Shown here: positions 7,376 through 14,357 of the stretch, in pieces
Numbering within the stretch: the stretch's first letter is position 1
Layout of the letters: the number at the start of each line of letters is the position of its first letter
NCBI GenBank assembly: GCA_026391755.1
Contig: JAPLDN010000347.1
Location: forward strand, 1 to 17,831
Direction: 5' to 3'
Length of the DNA stretch: 17,831 bases
From: Bacteroidota bacterium
GTDB taxonomy: Bacteria; Bacteroidota; Bacteroidia; Bacteroidales; FEN-979
Translations under genes and position numbers: made by a program
Notes under the pieces: generated by a model
What the model was told of the DNA's origin: nothing
The model's input: only the letters and a program-made list of their open reading frames with translations
Database searches by the model: none

Positions 7376-7405
7376 AAATGCCCTAATCGAACGATAAGGG
7401 CATTT
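7376..7405 (-). terminator. Intrinsic terminator of the histone-like gene
   Basis: AAATGCCCT (7376-7384) and AGGGCATTT (7397-7405) form a perfect 9-bp stem, extended by ATCG/CGAT across one mismatch. On the minus strand it is followed by CTTTTTAAAT, so it best serves the histone-like gene; it may also stop the convergent PH/SHOCT transcript, where the T-run is weaker. Confidence 0.7.
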
Positions 7406-7454
7406 CATCGTATTGTGATCAATGACTTATTATCTATTCAAAGCAGTCTTTATC

Positions 7455-7703
7455 CTACTTTTTTGAAGTAGCTTTCTTGACTACTTTTTTGGGAGCAGCT
7501 TTCTTGACTGCTTTTTTTGCAACAGCTTTCTTGACAACTTTTTTAGGAGCAGCTTTCTTGACTACCACTGCTTCCTTAACTGCTGCTTTGACTGCGACTT
7601 TCTTGACTACTTTTTTGGGCGCAGCTTTCTTGGCTGCCACTGCCTTCTTAACGGCTGGTTTGGCGGCGGCTTTCTTAACAACTTTTTTTACTGATTTTGC
7701 CAT
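7455..7703 (-). CDS. Histone H1-like, Lys/Ala/Val-rich DNA-binding protein
   Basis: An 82-residue, strongly basic protein made almost only of Lys, Ala, Val and Pro, with AAPKKVVKK repeated at residues 27-35, 51-59 and 69-77. It resembles the C-terminal tails of eukaryotic H1 and the bacterial Hc1/HctB-like proteins, which bind and compact DNA without sequence specificity. There is no globular domain. The start MAKSVKKVVKK is typical of small bacterial H1-like proteins. The gene ends in TAG (7455-7457) and has a terminator behind it. The open frame on the opposite strand here is a mirror of the repeats. A weak -7-like element lies upstream. Confidence 0.8.
   Translation of the reverse strand: MAKSVKKVVKKAAAKPAVKKAVAAKKAAPKKVVKKVAVKAAVKEAVVVKKAAPKKVVKKAVAKKAVKKAAPKKVVKKATSKK
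7473..7625 (-). repeat. Internal repeats of the histone-like gene
   Basis: Three copies of a 9-codon unit encoding AAPKKVVKK, at 7599-7625, 7527-7553 and 7473-7499, with diverged Lys/Ala/Val spacers. They are not identical at the DNA level. Such tracts change length easily between strains. Confidence 0.75.
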
Positions 7704-7727
7704 AAGGTTTCTTTTTTAATGTTTGAG

Positions 7728-7735
7728 TAAAGCTA
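7728..7735 (-). promoter_or_regulatory. Possible -7 element (TAGCTTTA)
   Basis: On the minus strand TAGCTTTA differs from TAnnTTTG in the last base, 24 bp before the histone-like ATG. No clear -33 element. Confidence 0.3.
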
Positions 7736-7883
7736 CATGGTTTAAAAATTCATCAGTACAAGATATTAAAATTTTATCATCTATTTATTAACAGATGATT
7801 TTACAAGAAATATGAGTTGCGTCATAGAGAGCAGGAAGAGTCTCATTTGTGGTTTTCCCATGACAGAAATCTGCTGCTGCTGT

Positions 7884-8594
7884 TTACTTTTCTGAAACCA
7901 AACGGAAACCAATGTTGAAGTGACGGTAATCGGGGAAATATCTGTATCGAAATGCTGACCGGCAAAGTTGAGCATAGTTTCGCCAGCCACCACCACGGAA
8001 CACGCGGAAAGTGCCTGATTCAGGGCCACCAGGATTTGCTTGATCTGCTATTGAATAATCGTCATACCAGTCATTACACCATTCCCAGATATTCCCATGC
8101 ATGTCATATAATCCCCAGGCATTGGGTGCGAAACTCCCAACAGGCACTGTCCTGGAGCGGAATTCTCCTTTCGGACTATCCCCATACGGAAAATTCCCGT
8201 TAAAGTTTGCTTGTGCAGTAGTAAGGTTGTTGCCTGTACAGAAAGGAGTCTGGGAACCGGCACGGCAAGCATATTCCCATTCCGCTTCAGTGGGCAGGCG
8301 GCATCCCATCCAATCTGCGAAGGCTTTTGCATCATCCCAATTGACATGGATTACCGGGAATGTTTTTCTTCCCCATCCTTCATCGTTCGGTTTTTCCCTG
8401 TTTGCAGCTTCACAAAACAGGTCGTATTGTTCAAAGGTAATCTCGTATTTGCTCATCTTAAATGCACTTAAGGTTACCTTGTGCTGGATCTCGTTTGATT
8501 TCCTGCCTTCTTCACTAATGGGGCTGCCCATTATAAAAGTACCCGCCGGGATTTCGACCCATTCGATCCTGGGTTTCTGAATTGATGACGCCAT
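7884..8594 (-). CDS. Formylglycine-generating-enzyme-like (SUMF1) protein, catalytic Cys pair incomplete
   Basis: A 236-residue single-domain protein of the FGE-sulfatase/SUMF1 (EgtB/PvdO) fold. Family motifs in order: WVEIPAGTFIMGSP (12-25), FPVIHVNWDDAKAFADW (79-95), RLPTEAEWEYACRAG (99-113), NAWGLYDMHGNIWEWC (158-173), RVFRGGGWRN (197-206) and NIGFRLV (227-233). Active FGE oxidises a sulfatase cysteine to formylglycine using two cysteines spaced C-x4-C near the C-terminus. Here the first is present (C211, LCRSAFRYR) but the second is replaced by Arg, so canonical sulfatase activation is unlikely, and no sulfatase gene is nearby. There is no signal peptide. It may be a non-enzymatic relative or have another reaction. 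Confidence 0.85.
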   Translation of the reverse strand: MASSIQKPRIEWVEIPAGTFIMGSPISEEGRKSNEIQHKVTLSAFKMSKYEITFEQYDLFCEAANREKPNDEGWGRKTFPVIHVNWDDAKAFADWMGCRLPTEAEWEYACRAGSQTPFCTGNNLTTAQANFNGNFPYGDSPKGEFRSRTVPVGSFAPNAWGLYDMHGNIWEWCNDWYDDYSIADQANPGGPESGTFRVFRGGGWRNYAQLCRSAFRYRYFPDYRHFNIGFRLVSEK

Positions 8595-8633
8595 AGCCTT
8601 ATTATTAAATGATGTTTTTCAGTTCCTGTATTG

Positions 8634-8641
8634 TAAAGATA
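8634..8641 (-). promoter_or_regulatory. Possible -7 element (TATCTTTA)
   Basis: On the minus strand TATCTTTA has one mismatch to TAnnTTTG. It lies about 40 bp upstream of the SUMF1-like ATG. No good -33. Confidence 0.35.
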
Positions 8642-8864
8642 AATATTTTCAATTTAAATCTCCGTCCATCCAATTCCTGATAAAATCAACGAAGTCCTCA
8701 AATTTATTTTAAGTTCATATCAATATTTTCAACTGGATTGGTCGCCAAATGGAACAATAATTGCATATTGGAGGACGAATAATTGGGGGTTTAATTATTT
8801 ATGCATCATGAATAAAATAGGTTTGAACTTACTTGAAGACCCTTATTTCGGAGGAAATATTTAT

Positions 8865-8872
8865 TATCTTTG
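8865..8872 (+). promoter_or_regulatory. -7 element (TATCTTTG) of the secreted repeat protein
   Basis: Exact match to TAnnTTTG, 31 bp before the ATG at 8904. The expected start is near 8879, giving a leader of about 25 nt. No TTTG is found at -33. Confidence 0.5.
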
Positions 8873-8903
8873 AACATTAAAGATTTTATAATAGCCTGAT
8901 ATT

Positions 8904-10085
8904 ATGAGAACAAGTTTGTTTTTAATTCTGGTGATGAGTTTTTTGGGATTTCCAGTTTTTGCCCAGACTACGAGTCAAACTGCGAAAGACACGACACTCT
9001 TAGGCCTGCCCGGAGATAACCTGAATCTTTATGCAGTTCTGGATCTATTTCAAAAATCAAAAACTATAGAGGACTTTGAAAAATCGTTAAATCTGGAAAA
9101 AACAGGGATCAATAACCTGGACCTGAATCTGGATGGTAAAGTTGATTTCATCAAAGTTGTGACTAAGCAAAAGGGGGAAGATTTTACCTTTATCCTTCAG
9201 GTTGCTGTAAACGAGAAAGAAACCCAGGATGTTGCGGTCATTCTGGTTTCAAAAGATAAGGATAAAAAGGTTACCATGCAGATCGTCGGAGATGTAGCTC
9301 TGTATGGGAAAGGTTACATAGTTGAACCAAAAACCACTACAAAACCTTCGGTTACTCCCAACCCCGCATATACCGGCGCCGACCCGGTTAAAACGAGCAC
9401 TCCGGCAACAACTACTGTTGTTGTAGTTGAATCAACCCCAATCGTACAATACGTTTATTCGCCTGTCTATGTACCTTATGTGCCGCCTTATTACTACGGA
9501 TATTATCCTCCCTATTTTGCAGCAGCTACCGTAATGGCTGTGAGCATTTATCATCATAATACTTATCATTACGGTGGTGCTTATGGTTATCATGGCAATA
9601 CTACAGTGATCGTTAATAACAATAATTATAATAATTACAACAATACCAGGAACACCTCCAATACGGTGAACCATAATAACGCTAACGGTAATTATAATAA
9701 CAACAGATCATCAAGCGGGGGTTCGGCTTCGACACGTCCGTCAAATGGCAATAAACCCTCGACGCAACCTTCAAATAAACCTTCATCGGGCAATAAACCC
9801 TCGACGCAGCCATCAAATAAACCTTCATCAGGCAATTCCCCCTCGGCCCAGCCATCGAATAAACCATCAGCAGGTAATTCCCCTTCTACCCAACCTTCAA
9901 ACAGATCTTCATCAGGCAATTCTCCCTCGGCTCAGCCTTCTAACCGTTCATCCTCTGGTTCTTCGGGCTCAGGACGCCAATCGGCATCACCAGGCAGCTC
10001 TCCTTCTGCCGGATCCAGTTCAATGGGATCATCACGGTCCCGCGGCGGCGGGGGTGGCGGGGGTGGCAGCGGCCGAAGACGATAA
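8904..10085 (+). CDS. Secreted protein with folded N-domain and Asn/Ser/Pro/Gly-rich repeats
   Basis: A 393-residue protein. A signal peptide is clear (MRTSLFLILVMSFLGFPVFA, residues 1-20, cut before QTT). Residues about 30-140 form a domain known from uncharacterised Bacteroidota proteins (LPGDNLNLYAVLDLFQKS, then NEKETQDVAVILVS). It contains DLNLDGKVD, an EF-hand/dockerin-like calcium loop pattern (DxNxDGxxD). Then come a Thr/Pro linker, a Tyr/Pro/Gly/His-rich hydrophobic stretch (VYSPVYVPYVPPYYYGYYPPYF), an Asn/Tyr-rich tract, five 14-residue repeats (285-354), and an Arg/Gly C-terminus. The low-complexity parts suggest a periplasmic or surface structural protein. The function is unknown. 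Confidence 0.75.
   Translation: MRTSLFLILVMSFLGFPVFAQTTSQTAKDTTLLGLPGDNLNLYAVLDLFQKSKTIEDFEKSLNLEKTGINNLDLNLDGKVDFIKVVTKQKGEDFTFILQVAVNEKETQDVAVILVSKDKDKKVTMQIVGDVALYGKGYIVEPKTTTKPSVTPNPAYTGADPVKTSTPATTTVVVVESTPIVQYVYSPVYVPYVPPYYYGYYPPYFAAATVMAVSIYHHNTYHYGGAYGYHGNTTVIVNNNNYNNYNNTRNTSNTVNHNNANGNYNNNRSSSGGSASTRPSNGNKPSTQPSNKPSSGNKPSTQPSNKPSSGNSPSAQPSNKPSAGNSPSTQPSNRSSSGNSPSAQPSNRSSSGSSGSGRQSASPGSSPSAGSSSMGSSRSRGGGGGGGGSGRRR
9756..9965 (+). repeat. Five tandem 42-bp repeats
   Basis: Five contiguous 42-bp units each encode 14 residues of the form P-S-[TA]-Q-P-S-N-[KR]-[PS]-S-[SA]-G-[NS]-[KS], at 9756-9797, 9798-9839, 9840-9881, 9882-9923 and 9924-9965. The first two units are nearly identical and the later ones diverge, suggesting recent expansion at the 5' end. 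Confidence 0.8.
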
Positions 10086-10090
10086 CGTAT

Positions 10091-10582
10091 TTATTTTATC
10101 GGCATATCGGAAGCACTCATATCTCTAACACAGACATATTTGCCGTCCCTTTTCTCGAATAAACACATGTAATTTCCGGTATTAACGGCCGTATTGTTAG
10201 AGTCTAATACTTTATAATAGCCAACTTCAATAACAAGATTCCCGTCATTTGATACAAAAACCTCGCTGGTCTTATACGAAATCTTATTGGATTTTGAAGA
10301 AGGATCAAGACCGTCTATTAAATATGTGACAATTGCTTTTTTCCCGACCAGTGGCGGCCTGTGCTGAGCAAAGCTGATGGCATCTTCCGCGTAATAGCCA
10401 ATATTCTTAGCTACCCCAGAATTGTATGTGGCGGCAAATTCATCTTCCTTTGCCTGAATTTCAATTTTAATTTTTTCTTTGTCCACCGTAATAACTGAGG
10501 GATTTTCCTTCCCTGGATTACAGGCGATTATCATGGATATTACGTATGATAATAATACAGCGTTTACGATCTTGTTTTTCAT
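10091..10582 (-). CDS. SnoaL/DUF4440-like lipoprotein
   Basis: A 163-residue protein with a lipoprotein signal ending in IIAC (C21 acylated), followed by an NTF2/SnoaL-like domain (about 40-160). This fits IQAKEDEFAATYNSG, YYAEDAISFAQHRPPLVGKKAIVTYL and EVGYYKVLDSNN. Members of this fold are either small-molecule isomerases and hydrolases or ligand-binding proteins; the reaction here is unknown. I chose the ATG at 10580-10582 because it places a standard basic n-region (MKNK) before the hydrophobic core; the longer start at 10633 adds 17 residues unlike a signal peptide. It converges with the secreted repeat protein, the stops being 6 bp apart. Confidence 0.75.
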   Translation of the reverse strand: MKNKIVNAVLLSYVISMIIACNPGKENPSVITVDKEKIKIEIQAKEDEFAATYNSGVAKNIGYYAEDAISFAQHRPPLVGKKAIVTYLIDGLDPSSKSNKISYKTSEVFVSNDGNLVIEVGYYKVLDSNNTAVNTGNYMCLFEKRDGKYVCVRDMSASDMPIK

Positions 10583-10685
10583 AATTGTTGTGTTTTTAAT
10601 TTTCTTACTCAGGGTACTGAAAATTGGTGTCATTATGGATATAATCCGTTTAAAATACAGGATATATGCAAATCAATGCCGCCCT

Positions 10686-10717
10686 CAAAGGTAATAAAGG
10701 AGTAGCATTCTTCCAAC
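10686..10717 (-). promoter_or_regulatory. Promoter candidate of the SnoaL-like gene
   Basis: On the minus strand TACCTTTG (10686-10693) matches -7 exactly, and GTTG (10714-10717), three of four bases, lies 20 nt upstream at -33. It implies a leader of about 97 nt before the ATG at 10582. Confidence 0.5.
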
Positions 10718-10796
10718 TTTGTCAGAATGAAAACAATTTCTTTTAAGCTGACGGTTGTTCTGTCTGATTTTAATATCCCTGCCAAATAGTTCATTG

Positions 10797-10825
10797 TTTG
10801 AATCCAGGTCAATGTTGTATATTTA
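10797..10825 (+). promoter_or_regulatory. Promoter candidate of the phosphodiesterase gene
   Basis: TTTG (10797-10800), then a 17-nt spacer (slightly short), then TATATTTA (10818-10825), one mismatch to TAnnTTTG. Expected start near 10832. Confidence 0.4.
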
Positions 10826-10873
10826 TGCTTTTAAGGTATTTCTGGAAACAAACTATCGTTGAATGTACTTTAA

Positions 10874-11947
10874 ATGATGAGTCTTATGAAGAAATCAAAA
10901 GCAGAAGTTTTTTTTCTGCTGGTTGCCGGTTCCCTGTTTTCCCTCTTAAATTCGGGTTGTACAAAACAAACTATAGTACCTGTTCAGCCTGATTCAAGGA
11001 AAAAGTTAGAGGTATATGCTCACAGAGGGGCAAGAAGCTATGCCCCGGAGAATACAATCCCAGGCTATTTTACCGGGCTGGCTATCGGGACGAACTGGGT
11101 TGATATGGACATCGTGATGTCTAAAGACGGAGAAGTGATCGTATCACATGACATCAGGCTCAATCCTGACATTGTGAGGGGGGCAGATGGAAAATTCATC
11201 ATCGGGAGAAAACTGGTGAAATCATTATCTCTCGAAGAGATAAAAAAATATGATGTAGGACGTCTGGATACTGCCAGTACCTATAGTAAATTTTTCCCGG
11301 CACAGAAAGGAATGGATGGAGTGCACATGCCTACCCTGCGGGAAGTGATCAGCTATGTGATCAGCAAAACAAATAAAAAAGTTGGGTTCCAGATCGAATT
11401 TAAAACCGATCCCGAACATACTGAGTGGACTTACACTCCAGCGGAGTTTGCAGCTGCGTTATACAAGATCCTGCAAGAAGAGAATATTGTAAGCATTTGT
11501 GAGATCCAGTCGTTCGACTGGAGGTGCCTTTATGAACTTCAAAATTTGGATCAACATATAAAGACTGCTTATCTGACCGAGTGGGATAATGAACCGGGGA
11601 CTCCGAACAGTTTCTTTGATCCTGATCCTGCAAAGGCGGGGTTATGGACAGGCGGAGTATTAGTTAAGGATCATAAGAATTCAATCCCGCAGATGGTTAA
11701 AGATATGGGCGGGACATGCTGGGAGCCGGAAGATGTTGAACTTACCAAGGCTACACTGGATGAGGCTCACGGGCTGGGATTGAAAGTTGTGGTCTGGACC
11801 TGGCCTGAACACAGCCGAACTGTATTTAATCCAGATCTGGTATCAAAACTTATCAGCTGGGGGGTAGATGGGATCATCACAGATGACCCGGGAATGCTGA
11901 TTTCCATGCTGGCGGCCCGCAACTACCAGCTGCCAGTTAGGTATTGA
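10874..11947 (+). CDS. Glycerophosphodiester phosphodiesterase, lipoprotein
   Basis: A 357-residue lipoprotein-type glycerophosphodiester phosphodiesterase (GDPD, TIM barrel). It would cleave glycerophosphodiesters to glycerol-3-phosphate and an alcohol in the periplasm or at the outer surface. The signal ends in LNSGC (25-29), so C29 is acylated. Catalytic motifs: AHRGARSYAPENT (49-61; H50, R51, E59), VDMDIVMSKDGEVIVSHD (76-93; H92), PTLREV (153-158), QIEFK (173-177), VVWTW (306-310) and GVDGIITDDP (330-339). The metal-binding Glu of the usual ExD is an Asp (DMD, 77-79), a conservative change. ATGs at 10877 and 10886 are also possible; the last gives a compact MKKSK n-region. Confidence 0.9.
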   Translation: MMSLMKKSKAEVFFLLVAGSLFSLLNSGCTKQTIVPVQPDSRKKLEVYAHRGARSYAPENTIPGYFTGLAIGTNWVDMDIVMSKDGEVIVSHDIRLNPDIVRGADGKFIIGRKLVKSLSLEEIKKYDVGRLDTASTYSKFFPAQKGMDGVHMPTLREVISYVISKTNKKVGFQIEFKTDPEHTEWTYTPAEFAAALYKILQEENIVSICEIQSFDWRCLYELQNLDQHIKTAYLTEWDNEPGTPNSFFDPDPAKAGLWTGGVLVKDHKNSIPQMVKDMGGTCWEPEDVELTKATLDEAHGLGLKVVVWTWPEHSRTVFNPDLVSKLISWGVDGIITDDPGMLISMLAARNYQLPVRY

Positions 11948-11979
11948 TTGGACAAGGCTGATCAATGCAATCGTTTTTT
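11943..11979 (+). terminator. Weak terminator candidate
   Basis: ATTGAT (11943-11948) and ATCAAT (11961-11966) form a short stem around a 12-base loop, and a TTTTTT run lies at 11974-11979. It overlaps the stop codons of the two convergent genes. Only 6 bp of stem, so weak. Confidence 0.25.
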
Positions 11980-12213
11980 CCACCAGGCACAAGGATTAAG
12001 ATATTTCCTGTACTTTGTGAGCAATTGATTACCGATCAATGCCACCCCGGCCCACCAGGTAATCTCCATGGATATTACAAGTATTGTAACAATAATCCCC
12101 TTTTGTGCCGCTGTCAGAGTGAGAAATGGAACAGCGAAGATGAATCCGAATAAAATACAGGAAACAACAATAAGAATGATGGCAATTATTATGAGCAATT
12201 TGGATTTTTGCAC
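11962..12213 (-). CDS. Transporter-suffix-domain membrane protein
   Basis: An 83-residue protein with two membrane helices (about 6-33 and 39-62), ending in a basic tail with TKYRKYLNPCAWWKK. It matches my memory of the 'transporter suffix domain' seen as a stand-alone protein or at the end of permeases in Bacteroidota and others. The pattern VPFLTLTAAQKG, then a helix with EITWWAG, then KYRKYLNP, is characteristic. The start is GTG (12211-12213). It begins 19 bp after the last in-frame stop (TGA 12233-12235) of the radical SAM frame, so the two are probably cotranscribed. Its role is unknown. Confidence 0.7.
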   Translation of the reverse strand: MQKSKLLIIIAIILIVVSCILFGFIFAVPFLTLTAAQKGIIVTILVISMEITWWAGVALIGNQLLTKYRKYLNPCAWWKKRLH

Positions 12214-12232
12214 GGTATGACCAATTTACAAT

Positions 12233-12430
12233 TCATCTTTTGTTCTCGTTTACCTTATTGATGTAGGCTTTCATGAAACTGTTATAGTCATTAAATTGGG
12301 CATATAACAATTTAAACGAAGAACAACCTGATCCGGATTGATCAATGAGACATCGTTGTTCTCTTGCTTCCATGGCCGGAACGGAATTCCAGACATTCAA
12401 AAATGAGTCATGATAAATATTACCTATACT
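12233..12430 (-). pseudogene. SPASM tail of the radical SAM gene, beyond an in-frame TAG
   Basis: In the frame of the radical SAM gene, 65 codons follow the TAG before a TGA (12233-12235). They encode SIGNIYHDSFLNVWNS at once, the usual GNI..DS..EIWNS end of SPASM domains. Two more cysteines (at what would be 315 and 324) and a lysine- and tyrosine-rich tail ending in NENKR follow. There is no other stop in the 65 codons. The restored protein would be 353 codons, including the TAG, and would end 19 bp before the next gene. A Tyr, Gln, Glu or Lys codon could have become TAG by one base change. Confidence 0.8.
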
Positions 12431-13294
12431 CTATTCATCAAAAAGGCAATATTTAACATCTCCATTTGCATCAATGTAAGCAGCAGACTTTCCACATGGA
12501 CAAGGCTCCTTAAACACATTGAACTGACTTTTCTCATCTGATATTTTAATTTTACCAGGAACAGCAAACAAACAAGGCTGGGTAATTTCGACAACTGTAT
12601 TATTTCCTTTTGAAGCCTGAATTAAATTATATTGTGCGTTAGCCAAATCCTCTCCATTAATGAGTTCATCAAGTAACCTTCTTTTTGCCCGGCCGTCTGG
12701 AAACAAAACCCTGAATTTAAATTTTGAAACACCAAGCGAGGAAACCAACGTATAAGTTTTAATAACATCATTCAAATTAGTGCGACACAGCGAATATCGA
12801 ACTGAGACATCAATTCCCGCCTCCAGGGCAATTTTGATAGCATCGACTGTCTTGCTGAACCCCTTTTTATCGTCACGCAACCAACTGTGAAAAGTATCCC
12901 AACCTTCCCGAACATCATCCTCATAATTAAATTCACCGGAGGAATCAAGCCCGATCTGAATCCTGGTAACTCCTGACTCCTTTAATTTATAACATAGCGC
13001 CCTATCCAGTTCCCATCCTCTTGTCACCAGTCTGACTCTAATTCCAAAAGATTTGGCAAACCGTGATATATTCAGCACTTTGTCTTTTTCTAACAATGGC
13101 TCCCCACCCGTCAATGTTATACGATCAAAATTTGGATTTACTGTATGCAAATCTTTTATTAATCTTATAATATCAACAGATGTGAGCCGATCTATATCTT
13201 TACCCGATTGATTATAACAGTGCCTGCATGCTCCATCACATTTTCGGGTAATTGCAAAACGAAATTCATCAGGTATAACGTGTTCTGCTTCCAT
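12431..13294 (-). CDS. Radical SAM protein, truncated in the SPASM domain by TAG
   Basis: A radical SAM enzyme. The 4Fe-4S/SAM motif is CDGACRHC (C19, C23, C26; CxxxCxxC) and the SAM-binding GGEP is at 63-66, with LTGG before and PLLE after. A GLDSSGE strand (115-121) and a C-terminal cysteine-rich SPASM-like part follow (C241, C265, C267, C283; PCPCGKSAAYIDANGDVKYC). SPASM enzymes use extra iron-sulfur clusters to modify peptides, proteins or small molecules. After C283 the reading meets TAG (12431-12433), giving 287 residues, but the same frame stays open beyond it (see the next entry). The truncated product lacks the last two SPASM cysteines and may be inactive. Promoter elements lie upstream. 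The divergent plus-strand operon suggests a joint function. Confidence 0.85.
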   Translation of the reverse strand: MEAEHVIPDEFRFAITRKCDGACRHCYNQSGKDIDRLTSVDIIRLIKDLHTVNPNFDRITLTGGEPLLEKDKVLNISRFAKSFGIRVRLVTRGWELDRALCYKLKESGVTRIQIGLDSSGEFNYEDDVREGWDTFHSWLRDDKKGFSKTVDAIKIALEAGIDVSVRYSLCRTNLNDVIKTYTLVSSLGVSKFKFRVLFPDGRAKRRLLDELINGEDLANAQYNLIQASKGNNTVVEITQPCLFAVPGKIKISDEKSQFNVFKEPCPCGKSAAYIDANGDVKYCLFDE

Positions 13295-13346
13295 AAATTA
13301 CCTTAACTTATGTTTCCTCTTTATCCTGCAAATGGATGAGAAGAAT

Positions 13347-13378
13347 CAAAGATACAATATCCAACTTTTCATTAGAAA
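13347..13378 (-). promoter_or_regulatory. Promoter of the radical SAM gene
   Basis: On the minus strand TATCTTTG (13347-13354) matches -7 exactly, with TTTC (13375-13378), three of four bases, 20 nt upstream. Expected start near 13340, leader about 45 nt. Confidence 0.6.
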
Positions 13379-13384
13379 TAATTT

Positions 13385-13417
13385 TTTAACATCCATTTTA
13401 TTCATTTTGTACATTTG
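13385..13417 (+). promoter_or_regulatory. Promoter of the lipocalin-ABC-ICMT/Lgt operon
   Basis: TACATTTG (13410-13417) matches -7 exactly; TTTA (13385-13388), three of four bases, lies 21 nt upstream. Expected start near 13424, giving a leader of about 100 nt before the GTG at 13527. Together with the minus-strand promoter it makes a divergent regulatory region. Confidence 0.55.
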
Positions 13418-13526
13418 ATACTTAAACTCATTATACAAATGCAGATTTTACTGCAGGCTTTGTAAATAGTTCAATTGAAGATTGCGAGCATTTCGTCATT
13501 AAAATGGCAGGATTAAGAGAAAAAGC

Positions 13527-14357
13527 GTGAATGATGAAAAATTAATAAAGTCGTCAAGTGGAAAATTCCATCTCAGCAAATGGTTCCTTGATTTTATTGG
13601 AGAAAGCGGAGACGCCATGATTTTCTATGCGGCAAAACTAAAATGGCATGGCTGGAGTGTTTCTTATGCGAGTTGGTTACGTTATGATAGAGCTTCCGGA
13701 GTTCGTTTGAAATCCAGATTCAATAATATTCAAATACCGAAGATACAAGATGATAAAATAACATGGAAGGATGCAAGATTCGGAGTATCAGGAACGTGGG
13801 AACCTTTGGCAGATATGATTCAAACCAGGATATTCGATTCCGAAGAAGGCTCTGTGGATTGGAAATGTTTTCAGCCGGCCTCAAAAGTTCAAGTGAGAAT
13901 AAAGGAGAAAGTGTTAAATGGAAGAGGTTATGCAGAACAATTAATTCTCACCGTCCCTCCCTGGAGGATTCCCATGGAACAATTAAGGTGGGGACGATTT
14001 GGTTCGGATGAGATCAACCTGGTATGGATAGAGCTGAGAGATAAAGAAAAACGGCAATGGCTTTGGCTGAACGGAAAGAGGATAGAAAACTGTATCGTTG
14101 AAGATGATCAAATATCCTTGCCGGAAAAGGAGCTGGTTTTATTTTTAAACAAGGGGGTATTGCTTGAATCCGAGAAAAAGATTTCCTCACTGGCACAAAA
14201 AATTATCAGGTACATGCCCGGGGTCAATAAATTGATTCCTGTAAATTTCCTGACGGCTGACGAATTCAAATGGCTCAGCGAGGGTGAGTTTAAAGGGCAC
14301 AACAATACATACTCCCGTGGGATGGCAATACATGAGCTGGTAAAATTCAAAGCCTGA
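13527..14357 (+). CDS. CrtC/AttH-like lipocalin-type protein (tentative)
   Basis: A 276-residue soluble protein without signal peptide or membrane helix. The N-terminal KWFLDFIGESGDAMIFYAA (18-36), with W-F-L-D early in a beta strand, and later GRGYAEQLILTVPPW and LRWGRFGSDEINLVWIE (153-169) resemble the two-lobed lipocalin-like fold of hydroxyneurosporene/carotenoid hydratases (CrtC) and AttH. These bind apolar ligands. Residues 177-183 (QWLWLNG) match the final strands. The similarity is from memory and tentative; the ligand is unknown. The start is GTG at 13527: an in-frame TAA lies just upstream at 13500-13502 and no in-frame ATG is near. The stop overlaps the next start (TGATG). It opens the operon. 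Confidence 0.55.
   Translation: MNDEKLIKSSSGKFHLSKWFLDFIGESGDAMIFYAAKLKWHGWSVSYASWLRYDRASGVRLKSRFNNIQIPKIQDDKITWKDARFGVSGTWEPLADMIQTRIFDSEEGSVDWKCFQPASKVQVRIKEKVLNGRGYAEQLILTVPPWRIPMEQLRWGRFGSDEINLVWIELRDKEKRQWLWLNGKRIENCIVEDDQISLPEKELVLFLNKGVLLESEKKISSLAQKIIRYMPGVNKLIPVNFLTADEFKWLSEGEFKGHNNTYSRGMAIHELVKFKA

Larger units (their letters stand above)
8595..8903. other. Divergent intergenic region, 309 bp
   Basis: AT-rich and without a supported gene. It holds a weak minus-strand -7-like element (TATCTTTA, 8634-8641) for the SUMF1-like gene and a strong plus-strand -7 element (8865-8872) for the secreted repeat protein. A 21-codon open frame beginning with ATG at 8809 is probably chance. Confidence 0.5.

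Noticed and set aside
7477..7719. Thr/Ala/Leu/Phe-rich plus-strand open frame opposite the histone-like gene
   Set aside because: It mirrors the repeated Lys/Ala/Val codons on the other strand. The minus-strand reading has a recognisable protein type, a promoter-like element and a terminator.
7884..8594. Sulfatase-activating FGE
   Set aside because: The second catalytic cysteine is missing and no sulfatase is nearby.
12431..12433. Genome-wide reassignment of TAG to an amino acid
   Set aside because: TAG is the normal end of the PH/SHOCT gene (7320-7322) and of the histone-like gene (7455-7457), the latter just before a terminator. A local mutation or readthrough is more likely.
13438..13453. 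TGCAG/CTGCA short hairpin in the operon leader as a regulatory element
   Set aside because: Only five base pairs with no T-run or known motif; it is likely chance in AT-rich DNA.
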